Source: CAYJBP01 sp964368605
GTDB taxonomy: Bacteria; Bacillota; Dehalobacteriia; UBA4068
DNA length: 14,414 bases
Reading direction: 5' to 3'
Assembly (NCBI GenBank): GCA_964368605.1
Contig: CAYJBP010000058.1
Coordinates: forward strand, 1 to 14,414
Under the pieces are notes generated by a model. It saw only the letters and a program-made list of their open reading frames with translations. It did no database searches and had not been told where the DNA came from. Of this stretch, positions 4,039-13,022 are shown piece by piece. The translations under genes were made by a program, and so were the position numbers. Position 1 is the stretch's first letter. Each line of letters starts with the position of its first letter.

Positions 4039-6684
4039 ATGGAAGACAATAAGCAAACTTTAGGCTCGGTATATCAGCCGGGGCAAATTGAAGAGCAGCG
4101 TTATCAGTTTTGGCTGGATAATGGTTTTTTTAGCGAAAGCCAAAACCCGGATGGCGAGCCATTTTGCATCGTCATGCCGCCGCCTAATGTTACCGGCCAA
4201 TTGCATATGGGTCATGCCCTTGATAATACCATTCAAGATATTTTAACTCGTTTTAGGCGTATGCAGGGGCGTAGGGCTTTATGGCTGCCCGGCACCGACC
4301 ATGCCGGCATCGCCACCCAGGCTCGTGTTGAGGAAATGCTGGCCAAAGAGGGCAAAACCAAATATGATTTAGGCCGCGAAAAATTCCTTGAGGAAGTTTG
4401 GCGCTGGAAAGATAAATATCATGCTCGTATCAGCAAGCAGCTAACCATGCTGGGCTGCTCTTGCGATTGGGATAAAGAGCGTTTTACCTTAGATGATGGC
4501 TGCTCCGAGGCCGTTAAAGAGGTCTTTTTAAACCTCTATCAAAAAGGGCTGATTTACCGTGGCAGCTATATTGTTAATTGGTGCAGCCATTGCCAAACCA
4601 CAATTTCCGATATCGAGGTAGAGCATCAGGATCGCGATAGTCATCTTTGGCATTTGCGCTACCCTTATGCCGATGGCTCGGGCTATGTAATCGTAGCTAC
4701 TACCAGGCCGGAAACCTTGCTTGGTGATACTGCGGTAGCCGTTAACCCCGAAGATAGCCGTTATATAGACAAAATCGGCCAAAGCCTGATTTTGCCGGTG
4801 ATGAATCGCCCCATTCCGATTATTGCCGATAGTTATTGTGATATGGAATTTGGTACCGGCGCAGTTAAAGTAACCCCGGCTCACGACCCTAATGACTTCG
4901 AGATTGGCCTGCGTCATAATTTAGAGCAGATTACCGTTATCGGCAAAGATGGCCTTATGACCGCCGCCGCCGGTAAATATGAAGGAATGAGCGCCAAGGA
5001 ATGTCGCCAAAAATTGGTGGCCGAATTTGAAGAATTGGGCTTGCTCGAAAAAATCGAGGATATCAGCCATGCTGTGGGTGAATGTTATCGTTGCGGCACA
5101 GTGGTAGAGCCGCTGGTATCGGCGCAATGGTTTGTAAAAATGGCACCTTTGGCCGAGCCGGCTATCGCTGCCGTTAAAGATGGCGATATCCGCTATGTGC
5201 CCGAGCGTTTTGCCAAAACTTATACCAATTGGATGGAAAATATTCGTGATTGGTGTATTTCGCGCCAGTTGTGGTGGGGGCATCGCATCCCTGTTTGGTA
5301 CTGCGGCGATTGTAATGAGATGATAGCCGCTAAGGATACACCTGCGGCCTGCCCCAAATGCGGCGGCCATAATTTAGAGCAAGATCCCGATGTTCTTGAC
5401 ACTTGGTTTTCCTCGGCTTTATGGCCATTTTCTACCTTGGGCTGGCCGCAAGATACCGAGCTTTTACAAAAATTCTATCCTACCTCGGTTTTGGTTACAG
5501 CCTATGATATTATCTTTTTCTGGGTGGCCAGGATGATTTTCTCCGGCTTAGAGCAAATGGGTCAAAAGCCTTTTGATGATGTATTTATTCATGGTATTGT
5601 CCGTGATGAGCAGGGCCGTAAGATGAGTAAAAGCCTGGGCAATGGTATCGACCCAATCGAGATTATCGAAAAATTCGGTGCCGATAGCCTGCGTTTTATG
5701 CTGATTACCGGCAATAGCCCCGGCAATGATATGCGCTTCCAGCCCGAGCGCTTAGAGGCCGCCCGTAATTTTATCAATAAAATTTGGAATGCCAGCCGTT
5801 TTGCCTTGATGAATTTAAGCGATTATCAGCCGGATGCCCATCCGCTGCAATTAACTTTGGCCGATCAATGGATTTTGGAGCGGCTTAAGCAAACTCAAGC
5901 CGCAATGGAACAAAACCTGGAAAAATACGAGCTGGGCGAGGCCGCTCGTATGGCCTATGATTTTACCTGGGACGAGTTTTGCGATTGGTATGTAGAGCTT
6001 GCTAAAAAGCGTTTATATAATGGCAATGAGGTCGAAAAGCATACCGCCCAAACTGTTTTGGTGCAGGTTTTAGGCAATGTTTTGGTGATGTTGCATCCCT
6101 TTATCCCCTTTGTAACCGAGGAATTATGGCAGGCCTTGCCGCATGAAGGCGCTACAATTATGCTTAAAACTTATAATGAAAGCAAAAATTGGCCAAGCTA
6201 TCCCGAAGCTGCTCATACTATGCAAAATGTGATGGCAATTATCCGTGCTATCCGCAATATTCGTGCCGAGATGAATGTGCCTTTGGGCAAAAAAGCCGAG
6301 GTGCAGCTATATGCCGATGCCAAGGCAATTGCCGGCTTGGGTGATGGCTTGGATTATATTGCGACTTTAGGCCAAGCTTCGCAAGTAAATATTTTTGATA
6401 GTAATGCACAACCCCCGGCCAAAGCGGCTAAAGCCCATGTAGCAGGGATAGATATTTATTTGCCGCTAGCCGACTTAATAGATATGGATAAAGAAATTGC
6501 CCGTTTAAATAAAGAATTGGCCAACTGTGCCAATGAGCTTAAACGTTTAGAAGGCAAATTGAATAATGCCGAATTTATCAAAAAAGCCCCTGCTCAGGTA
6601 GTAGAGAAGGAAAAACAGAAGCAAGGCGAATTAGAAGAAAAACAAAAATCATTGCAAAAGCATTTGGCCGAATTAAGCCTGTAA
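4039..6684 (+). CDS. valS: Valyl-tRNA synthetase
   Basis: A full-length 881-residue class Ia aminoacyl-tRNA synthetase, which charges tRNA-Val in the cytoplasm. It shows PPPNVTGQLHMGHA (47-60) with the HIGH-type motif HMGH at 56-59, the class I GTDHAG segment, and an editing (CP1) domain with 'TTRPETLLGDTAVAV'. KMSKS is at 528-532, and a C-terminal charged coiled-coil arm spans about 815-881. Four CxxC pairs (182/185, 349/352, 422/425, 438/441) probably form zinc knuckles, as in other bacterial ValRS. GTGGAGGA at 4025-4032 supports the ATG. The leader between here and the divergent ECF gene is about 160 bases and holds no T-box that I could see. It begins a close-set valS-folC-maf cluster. 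Confidence 0.98.
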   Translation: MEDNKQTLGSVYQPGQIEEQRYQFWLDNGFFSESQNPDGEPFCIVMPPPNVTGQLHMGHALDNTIQDILTRFRRMQGRRALWLPGTDHAGIATQARVEEMLAKEGKTKYDLGREKFLEEVWRWKDKYHARISKQLTMLGCSCDWDKERFTLDDGCSEAVKEVFLNLYQKGLIYRGSYIVNWCSHCQTTISDIEVEHQDRDSHLWHLRYPYADGSGYVIVATTRPETLLGDTAVAVNPEDSRYIDKIGQSLILPVMNRPIPIIADSYCDMEFGTGAVKVTPAHDPNDFEIGLRHNLEQITVIGKDGLMTAAAGKYEGMSAKECRQKLVAEFEELGLLEKIEDISHAVGECYRCGTVVEPLVSAQWFVKMAPLAEPAIAAVKDGDIRYVPERFAKTYTNWMENIRDWCISRQLWWGHRIPVWYCGDCNEMIAAKDTPAACPKCGGHNLEQDPDVLDTWFSSALWPFSTLGWPQDTELLQKFYPTSVLVTAYDIIFFWVARMIFSGLEQMGQKPFDDVFIHGIVRDEQGRKMSKSLGNGIDPIEIIEKFGADSLRFMLITGNSPGNDMRFQPERLEAARNFINKIWNASRFALMNLSDYQPDAHPLQLTLADQWILERLKQTQAAMEQNLEKYELGEAARMAYDFTWDEFCDWYVELAKKRLYNGNEVEKHTAQTVLVQVLGNVLVMLHPFIPFVTEELWQALPHEGATIMLKTYNESKNWPSYPEAAHTMQNVMAIIRAIRNIRAEMNVPLGKKAEVQLYADAKAIAGLGDGLDYIATLGQASQVNIFDSNAQPPAKAAKAHVAGIDIYLPLADLIDMDKEIARLNKELANCANELKRLEGKLNNAEFIKKAPAQVVEKEKQKQGELEEKQKSLQKHLAELSL

Positions 6685-6696
6685 GAAAGGATTGCT

Positions 6697-8001
6697 ATGC
6701 AGTATTTGCAAGAGTTAGAAAAAATGCGCCAATTGGCAAACCCGGCGATTAGCCCGGGTTTAGAGCGCATCGAGGCCTTATTAGCCGAGCTTAATAATCC
6801 CCAGCAGCATATTAAGGGTATTCATATTGGCGGAACCAATGGCAAAGGCTCGATTTGTGCCATGCTTGATGCCATGCTTATGCAGGGTGGTTATACTACC
6901 GGGCGTTTTACTTCGCCGCATATGCATGATTTTAGGCAGCGTTGTTTAATTAATGGGCAGGTTTTAAGCGCTGAAAAAACGGCCAAACTGCTCAATACCG
7001 TTAATGCCGCCCTTAAGCGGCTTAAAGCCAAAAATGCACCTAATCCCACCGAATTCGAGGCCTCTACCGCCTTGGCCTTTTTGGCCATGGCCGAGGCCGC
7101 GGTCGATTTTGCCATTATCGAAGTTGGCTTAGGTGGACGTTTTGATGCAACTAATGTCCTTAATCCCGGGCCGGCTATTATTACTAATATTGGTTGGGAT
7201 CATATGGATTATTTAGGCGATAGCTTAGCTAAAATTGCCTGGGAAAAAGCCGGTATTATTAAAGATAATGCACAAGTATTTACCGGTGCAAGCGATGAAT
7301 CATTGGCGGTTATTAGCGATATTGCTCATGCTAAAGGTGCTGATTTGCAAATACTTGGCCAAGATGTTTTTGGCCAAGTTAAGGCATATAATCAGGATAG
7401 CCAATTAATTGATATTCAAACCAAGCAAAAATCATATACCGATTTGCAATTGCCCTTATTGGGTGAGCATCAAGTTGCTAATGCCGCCCTGGCGATAGCT
7501 ATGGCCGAATACTTAGGCCTAAATGAACAAGACATCCGCTTAGGCTTAATGGCTAGTAGCCATCCCGGGCGGCTGGAAATTCTTTGCAAGCAGCCTTTGA
7601 TTATTGTTGATGGCGCTCATAATCAGGAAGGGATGGCCGCCCTTAATTTGGCTTTAGAGCAGTATTGGCCGCAGCATAAAAAGCTGTTTTTGCTGGGGAT
7701 TTTGGCCGATAAGCCACGTAAGCAGGCCTTAGATAGTCTGTTTGGCCAAATCGACGGCGCAATTATTACTTGCCCGCCGATTATGCATCGCAGTGATAAT
7801 TGGGCAGAAGTAGCCACGATTTTGCAACAAAAAGGTCTAGATATTGATGCGGAAAGTATTATCGAAAATTATCAAGATGCTTGTGAATTTGCTTTGCAAA
7901 AAGTGGCAGAGTATGATATGCTTATAATATCCGGGTCTTTATATTTAGTGGCCGAAATTAGGGGTTATTTAAAACAAAAATGGGGTGAAGATTTATACTA
8001 G
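6697..8001 (+). CDS. folC: Dihydrofolate synthase / folylpolyglutamate synthase
   Basis: This 434-residue Mur-ligase-superfamily enzyme adds glutamate to dihydropteroate and/or to folates, using ATP. Its motifs are in order: the P-loop GGTNGKGS (45-52), 'FTSPHMHDFRQR', 'IEVGLGGRFDATN', 'ITNIGWDHMDYLGDSLAKIAWEKAGI', 'HPGRLEI' and 'IIVDGAHNQEGM' at the domain junction. The length is normal. The gene starts 12 bases after valS with an AAAGGA site between them, so the two are co-transcribed. valS-folC adjacency is a familiar arrangement in Bacillota. Whether it has both activities or only one cannot be read here. Confidence 0.96.
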   Translation: MQYLQELEKMRQLANPAISPGLERIEALLAELNNPQQHIKGIHIGGTNGKGSICAMLDAMLMQGGYTTGRFTSPHMHDFRQRCLINGQVLSAEKTAKLLNTVNAALKRLKAKNAPNPTEFEASTALAFLAMAEAAVDFAIIEVGLGGRFDATNVLNPGPAIITNIGWDHMDYLGDSLAKIAWEKAGIIKDNAQVFTGASDESLAVISDIAHAKGADLQILGQDVFGQVKAYNQDSQLIDIQTKQKSYTDLQLPLLGEHQVANAALAIAMAEYLGLNEQDIRLGLMASSHPGRLEILCKQPLIIVDGAHNQEGMAALNLALEQYWPQHKKLFLLGILADKPRKQALDSLFGQIDGAIITCPPIMHRSDNWAEVATILQQKGLDIDAESIIENYQDACEFALQKVAEYDMLIISGSLYLVAEIRGYLKQKWGEDLY

Positions 8002-8018
8002 ATTTAGCCAATCGCCAA

Positions 8019-8585
8019 TTGATTTTAGCAAGCCTTAGCCCACGCCGCCAACAACTATTGGAGCAAATTGGCCTAAAGCCGCTGGTAAAGCCCGCTAATA
8101 TTGTCGAAATTGAACAAGCAACAGATAATGATTTTGGCCGATTGGTGCAAGAAAATGGCCGTCTTAAGGTACAGGCAATTGCTGCCGATTATATTAATCA
8201 GCCAATATTAATTATGGGGGCCGATACAATTGTGGTTTGGCAAGATCAAATTTTTGGCAAACCAAATGGCAAAGAGCAAGCTGCTCAAATGTTAAAAAAT
8301 CTTAGCGGTAGCAGTCATTTTGTATATACAGGCCTGGTTATTTTTGATTGTTTAAGCGGCCAAATGCTTAGCGATTTTGCTCAAGCCAAGGTTAGTTTTG
8401 CTAAAATAACCGAGCAAGAAATTGCCGCTTATTTGGCAACTGCTAAGTTTAGTGATAAGGCCGGCGGTTATGGTATCCAGGATAAGGCGGCCTTATTTAT
8501 TGAGCAAATTTGCGGCGATTATACTACGGTAGTAGGCTTACCTTTATCTTTATTGCGAACTATGATTAAGCAATTAAATCTTTAA
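8019..8585 (+). CDS. maf: Maf-family nucleoside triphosphate pyrophosphatase (TTG start)
   Basis: This 188-residue Maf protein hydrolyses non-canonical or methylated nucleoside triphosphates to monophosphates and is linked to septum control in Bacillus. Signatures are LASLSPRR (3-10), 'MGADTIVVWQDQIFGKP', 'TGLVIFD', 'DKAGGYGIQD', and the C-terminal 'GDYTTVVGLPLSLL'. No ATG or GTG fits. The only usual initiator in the right place is TTG at 8019, which gives MILASLSPRR, one or two residues shorter than the common Maf N-terminus. There is no clear ribosome binding site; the start lies 17 bases after the folC stop, so translation may be coupled. Upstream codons back to the in-frame TGA at 7986 also read naturally into the domain (...LANRQ), so a non-standard upstream start cannot be excluded. 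Confidence 0.92.
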   Translation: MILASLSPRRQQLLEQIGLKPLVKPANIVEIEQATDNDFGRLVQENGRLKVQAIAADYINQPILIMGADTIVVWQDQIFGKPNGKEQAAQMLKNLSGSSHFVYTGLVIFDCLSGQMLSDFAQAKVSFAKITEQEIAAYLATAKFSDKAGGYGIQDKAALFIEQICGDYTTVVGLPLSLLRTMIKQLNL

Positions 8586-8608
8586 TAATAAGTAGTAGGG
8601 GGAATTTT

Positions 8609-10120
8609 ATGTTAAAAAGAATTATACTTATTGGGGCATTCTTATTAATCGGTTTAATGGTATTTAGCTTGGCGGCCTGCGGTGATAGCGCCGGTAAAAA
8701 TGAGTATGGCTTAGATGCCAAAAATCCTATTCATCTTACTTTATGGCATTATTATAATGGCCCTCAAAAAGATGTTTTTGATCAATTAGTTAGCGAATTT
8801 AATGCTACTATTGGTATGGAGCAGGGTATTATTATTGATGCGCTTAATCAAGGCAATATTGGCGAATTAACCACCAAGTTAATTGATGCAGCCGAGGGCA
8901 AGGTGGGGGCTGCCGATATGCCGAATATTTTTGCGGCCTATGCCGATACAGCCTATGCTATCGACCAAATTACGCCGATGGCCGATTTAACCATGTATTT
9001 TAGCGAAGAAGAGTTGGCGGCATATCATCCTGATTTTATCGAGGAAGGCCGTTTTGATGATAGTGGTTCTTTAAAAATCTTCCCGATTGCCAAATCTTTT
9101 GAGGTTTTGATGATTAATGCTACTGATTGGCAACAGTTTAGCGATTTTAGTGGCCATAGCTTGGAAGATTTGGCCACTATGGAGGGGCTTATTGCCACGG
9201 CCGAGGCTTATTATAATTATACTTTAGAGCAAACAGGCGTGGGTAAAGCCTTCTTTGGTCGTGATTCTTTTTCTAATTATGTAGTTATTGGGGCTAAGCA
9301 ACTGGGCATCGATATTTTGGGTAATCAAGAAAATGGTCTAACTTATAATTTAGATCAAGAGATTGTGCGCAAATTATGGGATAGTTATTATGTGCCATCG
9401 ATTAAGGGTCATTTTGCTAATTATGGTAGTTATAGCTCTGATGATATGCGCACCGGCGATATTATTTCCTTTGTGGGTTCTACTACCGGCGCTACTTATT
9501 TTCCAAAGACGGTGGCTATAAATGATATTGATGAATATGAAATAGAAAGTTTAGTAGTGGCTGCCCCGGTTTTTGCTGATGGCCAAAAGGTGACGGTTCA
9601 GCAGGGTGCGGGCCTGGTTGTTAATGCCGGCGAGCCGGCCTATGAATATGCGGCCAGTTTGTTTTTAAAGTGGTTTACCGAGGCCGAGCGCAATATAGAG
9701 TTTTGTGTGGGTTCCGGTTATTTGCCGGTAAAGCATGAGGCCTTAAGCATGGAAAAAATCAGCCCATTTTTGGCCGATTTGGATGAAGAAAGCCGCCTGA
9801 TTATGGAGCAAACTTTTACGGCGGCTATCGAGCAGGTGGATAATATGGCTTTATACACGGTAAAGCCTTTTGCCAATAGTAATAATCTTCGCAATATTTT
9901 AGGTTATAGCCTGCAAGACAAAATTGCCGAAGACATAGCTCTTTTAAAAGGAATCCCCGTAGACGAGCCGGAGGCCGACAAGGCAATAACCGAGGATGCA
10001 GCGCTGGAGGAAGAAATTATTGATAATGAGCAATTAACCTATTTGCTAAGTGATGAAAATTTTCAGGCCTGGTATAATACCTTGTTGGCAGAAGTGGAGG
10101 CCGCCGCCGGGGCAATCTAA
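8609..10120 (+). CDS. Family 1 extracellular solute-binding lipoprotein, orphan (no permease)
   Basis: This 503-residue protein has a lipoprotein signal: two basic residues, a hydrophobic stretch, then the lipobox LAAC with lipidated C24. The mature part begins with 'NPIHLTLWHYYNGPQKDVFDQLVSEFN', the usual opening of UgpB/MalE-type sugar-binding proteins, and later shows 'GAGLVVNAGEPAYEYAASLFLKWFTE', typical of the family. It is anchored on the outer face of the membrane. A strongly acidic stretch (about 451-475) sits near the C-terminus. An AGGGGGA site (8597-8603) supports the start. No ABC permease or ATPase gene follows; instead a membrane sensor with GGDEF/EAL domains comes next. This suggests the protein presents its ligand to that sensor rather than, or as well as, serving transport. 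The ligand is unknown, though carbohydrate is the family default. Confidence 0.9.
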   Translation: MLKRIILIGAFLLIGLMVFSLAACGDSAGKNEYGLDAKNPIHLTLWHYYNGPQKDVFDQLVSEFNATIGMEQGIIIDALNQGNIGELTTKLIDAAEGKVGAADMPNIFAAYADTAYAIDQITPMADLTMYFSEEELAAYHPDFIEEGRFDDSGSLKIFPIAKSFEVLMINATDWQQFSDFSGHSLEDLATMEGLIATAEAYYNYTLEQTGVGKAFFGRDSFSNYVVIGAKQLGIDILGNQENGLTYNLDQEIVRKLWDSYYVPSIKGHFANYGSYSSDDMRTGDIISFVGSTTGATYFPKTVAINDIDEYEIESLVVAAPVFADGQKVTVQQGAGLVVNAGEPAYEYAASLFLKWFTEAERNIEFCVGSGYLPVKHEALSMEKISPFLADLDEESRLIMEQTFTAAIEQVDNMALYTVKPFANSNNLRNILGYSLQDKIAEDIALLKGIPVDEPEADKAITEDAALEEEIIDNEQLTYLLSDENFQAWYNTLLAEVEAAAGAI

Positions 10121-10152
10121 TTTGCACATGGCAGTAAGTGTAAGCGCAGGAG

Positions 10153-10173
10153 TTTGCCTTTTATAAAGGCAAA
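10153..10173. repeat. Perfect inverted repeat between solute-binding and sensor genes
   Basis: TTTGCCTTT (10153-10161) is perfectly complementary to AAAGGCAAA (10165-10173) across a TAT loop. It lies just before the ribosome binding site AAGGA (10176-10180) of the sensor gene. No T-tract follows, so it is not a standard terminator. It may stabilise the 3' end of the binding-protein message or act as an operator. Confidence 0.6.
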
Positions 10174-10188
10174 ATAAGGAAAATAATT

Positions 10189-13020
10189 ATGGCTAAAAAA
10201 ATCTTTCGTGGCACATCTATAATGAAAAAAATTATCCTGTCTTTAACCGTAGTTTTGGTTTTACAGGCTTGTTTGTTTTTAGGTTTTATCCTCCTAGGCG
10301 GCATTATCGAGCGTCTGGATGATAATGATTTAAGTATCATGCGCGAAAAGGTAGGTAATCGCCGCAATTATCTGGAAGTAGAAATGCTTCAAAAATGGTC
10401 TAATACCGGCGATACCCTCGGCGAGATTAATATGCTTGTTGATGAATATCTACAGCTTGAAAACTTAAATTATACTGATATCACCTTAGAAAACCCCACT
10501 ACTAACGACTTGCTAACCCTAATTAGCGATCCGCTAATTGATTTAATGCGTCGAAATGTGGTTAGTGGTGCCTTTATTATTTTTGATGGCGCAAATAGCC
10601 AAGCCGCGCCGGCCGGGCAAACCAATGATAAAGCCGGTCTCTATTTTAGAGATTTAGATCCCACCACCTTTACTGCCGATAATTCCGACCTATTAATGGG
10701 GCGCGGCTCGGCCGATATTGCCCGCAGCCTTAGCCTGCCGCTGGATACTTCCTGGAAACCACGCTTTGAACTTTCTGTCCTTGACAATTTTTACTATAAG
10801 CCCTTTGCGGCGGCTATAGATTATCCCTATCTAAATAATAGTGATTTAGGGTATTGGGGTTATGATAGCTCGCTTTTAGAAGATAATAATAGTGGTATCA
10901 CCTATTCCAAGCCCCTGCGCAATGCCGAGGGCGAGGTTTATGGTGTTTATGGTATTGAATTGTCGAGGGATTATCTGGATCAATGGTTGCCTTATGGCGA
11001 ATTAAATATCACCAATAGCAATGCTTATTTGCTGGCCGTTAGTGATGCCGAGATGATTAATTTAAGCGGCGAGCGTAGCTTTATGACTGCCAAAACTACC
11101 GGCCCGGTTTTTGCCAATATGTTTGATAATCAAGAGCTTACCTGTTTTGAGCAGCAAAATATTTATGATTATAGCAGTGTATTTATTGCTCAAACAGCAG
11201 TCGATTATCCTCATTTGGTTATTGCCGATATCCGCTACCTGGATCTTTATAATGCCAATACCCCTTTTGCCGATGATAATTGGGCTTTAATCGGCATGGC
11301 TAATCAAAACGATATCTTTTCCTTCTCGGAAAACTTGGTTAATACCATTTTGGTTTTTGCGATGGCATCTTTGGCTATTGGCTTTGTTATTGCCTGGCTG
11401 GCCGGCTTCTTTATTGCCAAGCCCATTCAAGATTTGGCCCATTCCGTGCAGCGTCTTAATCCCAATAAGCCGGTAAATCTCGATCGGATTAATGTAAGGG
11501 AAATCGATGAATTATCCGATTCTATCGAAGCATTAAGCGGCGAAATTATTTCGGCATCCTCGCGTTTATCTAATATTATCGAATTGGCCGATATGCCCAT
11601 GGCCGCTTATGAATTGGGCAAAACCGGGCATCGCGCCTATTTTACCCAAAAATTTAGCGATTTAATCCCCAAAGAGAACTTGCATAATGATATCAGTAGG
11701 CGCGAATTAAATCAATTCCTGGATTGGCTAAAAGATTATCAAGAAAGCGAAAATACATCTAAAAATACCTATATTTATAAGGTAGAAATGCCCAATTGGC
11801 CCAATCATTATAATTGGATTAGNNNNNNNNNNNNNNNNNNNNNNNNNNNNNNNNNNNNNNNNNNNNNNNNNNNNNNNNNNNNNNNNNNNNNNNNNNNNNN
11901 NNNNNNNNNNNNNNNNNNNNNNCAAAATCAACAGATGATAGCAGGCCGTATGGCCGGCGATGAATTTTACTGTTTTTATCATGGTTTTGACGATAGGGCG
12001 CAATTGCAAGAGCAAATTGACGATATGCGCAAGCAAATGGTCAATACCATGCTCAATTTGCCGGATGGGCGTATGATTAAGATTAGGGCTTCGGCCGGGG
12101 TAGCCTGGTACCCTGATGACAGCCAGTCGATTTTAGAATTAATCCGCTATGCCGACTTTGCCATGTATGAAGTTAAGCATGCAACCAAAGGCAGTATTAA
12201 GCATTTTGATTTGCAAAGCTATAAAAAAGATTCCTTTATCATGTATAGCAAAGAAGAGCTAAACACCATAATCGAAGATCAATTAGTCGATTATGCTTTC
12301 CAGCCGATAATTAGTGCCGCAGATGGCTTAGTGCTGGGCTACGAGGCTTTAATGCGGCCACGCTCCAAAACCTTAAGCTCGCCGGCCGATGTTTTGCGCC
12401 TGGCTCAATTGCAATCTAAACTATATCAAATCGAGCGCTTAACCTGGTTTAGGTCTATGCAATGCTATTATGAGATCCCCAATGCTTTGGATAGTGGCTT
12501 GCTCTTTATCAATACCATCCCCAATCAAACCCTAACCGATGAGGATAGGAAAGCTTTAGATAATCTTTATCAGGATGTTTTCTATAATTGCGTTATCGAA
12601 TTAACCGAGGTAGATGAGCTGGATAATCAGGCTTTAATAAATAAGCAAGGCCATCGTGATAAATTTAATTCTAAGCTGGCCATCGACGATTATGGCAGCG
12701 GCTATAATAGCGAGGCCACCTTGCTTAAGGTGCAGCCCGATTATGTTAAAATTGATATGGGGCTGATTAGGGATATCGATCAAGATCCTAATCGTCAACA
12801 ATTAGTTGCAAATTTAGTGGCCTTTTGTCATAGTCGAGAAATCAAGATTATTGCCGAGGGGATTGAAAATGCCAATGAGCTGGCGATGTTAATCAGCCTA
12901 AGGGTAGATTATTTGCAGGGTTATTATTTGGCAAAGCCTAATTCGGATTTGATTAAGCCGTCGCAGATGGTGGTAGAGCAAATTAGAGAATTTAATCATA
13001 ATTTAAATAAGGAGGATTAA
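10189..13020 (+). CDS. Membrane sensor with HAMP, PAS-like, AGDEF (GGDEF) and EAL domains; interrupted by an assembly gap
   Basis: Residue numbers count the 34 placeholder codons. Order: membrane segment (about 14-40); extracytoplasmic sensor (41-384) that looks like a double-Cache domain ('ITYSKPLRNAEGEVYGVYGIELSRDYL'); second membrane segment (387-409); HAMP (410-460); PAS-like region from about 463 into the gap; GGDEF half-domain with AGDEF at 589-593; EAL domain (about 690-935). The EAL domain keeps its catalytic set: E719 (EAL), N775, E804, D833, D834, K854, E890, E893 and Q910, so c-di-GMP phosphodiesterase activity is likely. The GGDEF site has Ala for the first Gly, and the RxxD inhibitory site position reads NQQM. 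The first half of GGDEF falls in the N run. AAGGA at 10176-10180 favours this start over the ATG at 10222. It lies between the solute-binding lipoprotein and an M20 hydrolase, probably in one operon. Confidence 0.92.
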   Translation: MAKKIFRGTSIMKKIILSLTVVLVLQACLFLGFILLGGIIERLDDNDLSIMREKVGNRRNYLEVEMLQKWSNTGDTLGEINMLVDEYLQLENLNYTDITLENPTTNDLLTLISDPLIDLMRRNVVSGAFIIFDGANSQAAPAGQTNDKAGLYFRDLDPTTFTADNSDLLMGRGSADIARSLSLPLDTSWKPRFELSVLDNFYYKPFAAAIDYPYLNNSDLGYWGYDSSLLEDNNSGITYSKPLRNAEGEVYGVYGIELSRDYLDQWLPYGELNITNSNAYLLAVSDAEMINLSGERSFMTAKTTGPVFANMFDNQELTCFEQQNIYDYSSVFIAQTAVDYPHLVIADIRYLDLYNANTPFADDNWALIGMANQNDIFSFSENLVNTILVFAMASLAIGFVIAWLAGFFIAKPIQDLAHSVQRLNPNKPVNLDRINVREIDELSDSIEALSGEIISASSRLSNIIELADMPMAAYELGKTGHRAYFTQKFSDLIPKENLHNDISRRELNQFLDWLKDYQESENTSKNTYIYKVEMPNWPNHYNWIXXXXXXXXXXXXXXXXXXXXXXXXXXXXXXXXXXQNQQMIAGRMAGDEFYCFYHGFDDRAQLQEQIDDMRKQMVNTMLNLPDGRMIKIRASAGVAWYPDDSQSILELIRYADFAMYEVKHATKGSIKHFDLQSYKKDSFIMYSKEELNTIIEDQLVDYAFQPIISAADGLVLGYEALMRPRSKTLSSPADVLRLAQLQSKLYQIERLTWFRSMQCYYEIPNALDSGLLFINTIPNQTLTDEDRKALDNLYQDVFYNCVIELTEVDELDNQALINKQGHRDKFNSKLAIDDYGSGYNSEATLLKVQPDYVKIDMGLIRDIDQDPNRQQLVANLVAFCHSREIKIIAEGIENANELAMLISLRVDYLQGYYLAKPNSDLIKPSQMVVEQIREFNHNLNKED
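11823..11922. other. Assembly gap (100 N)
   Basis: Exactly 100 undetermined bases, a common placeholder length. The frame is preserved across it, but the true length is unknown. The missing part should hold the end of the PAS-like region and the first half of the GGDEF domain, including its metal-binding Asp. Confidence 0.98.
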
Positions 13021-13022
13021 AA

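Noticed and set aside
4528..5402. Long open frames on the minus strand inside valS
   Set aside because: They lie opposite a highly conserved gene, have no domain likeness or ribosome binding site, and are explained by codon bias of valS.
7349..7380. Two copies of TTGGCCAAG close together inside folC
   Set aside because: They are short, lie within coding sequence for ordinary residues (Gly-Gln and Phe-Gly-Gln-Val) and show no sign of a mobile or regulatory repeat.
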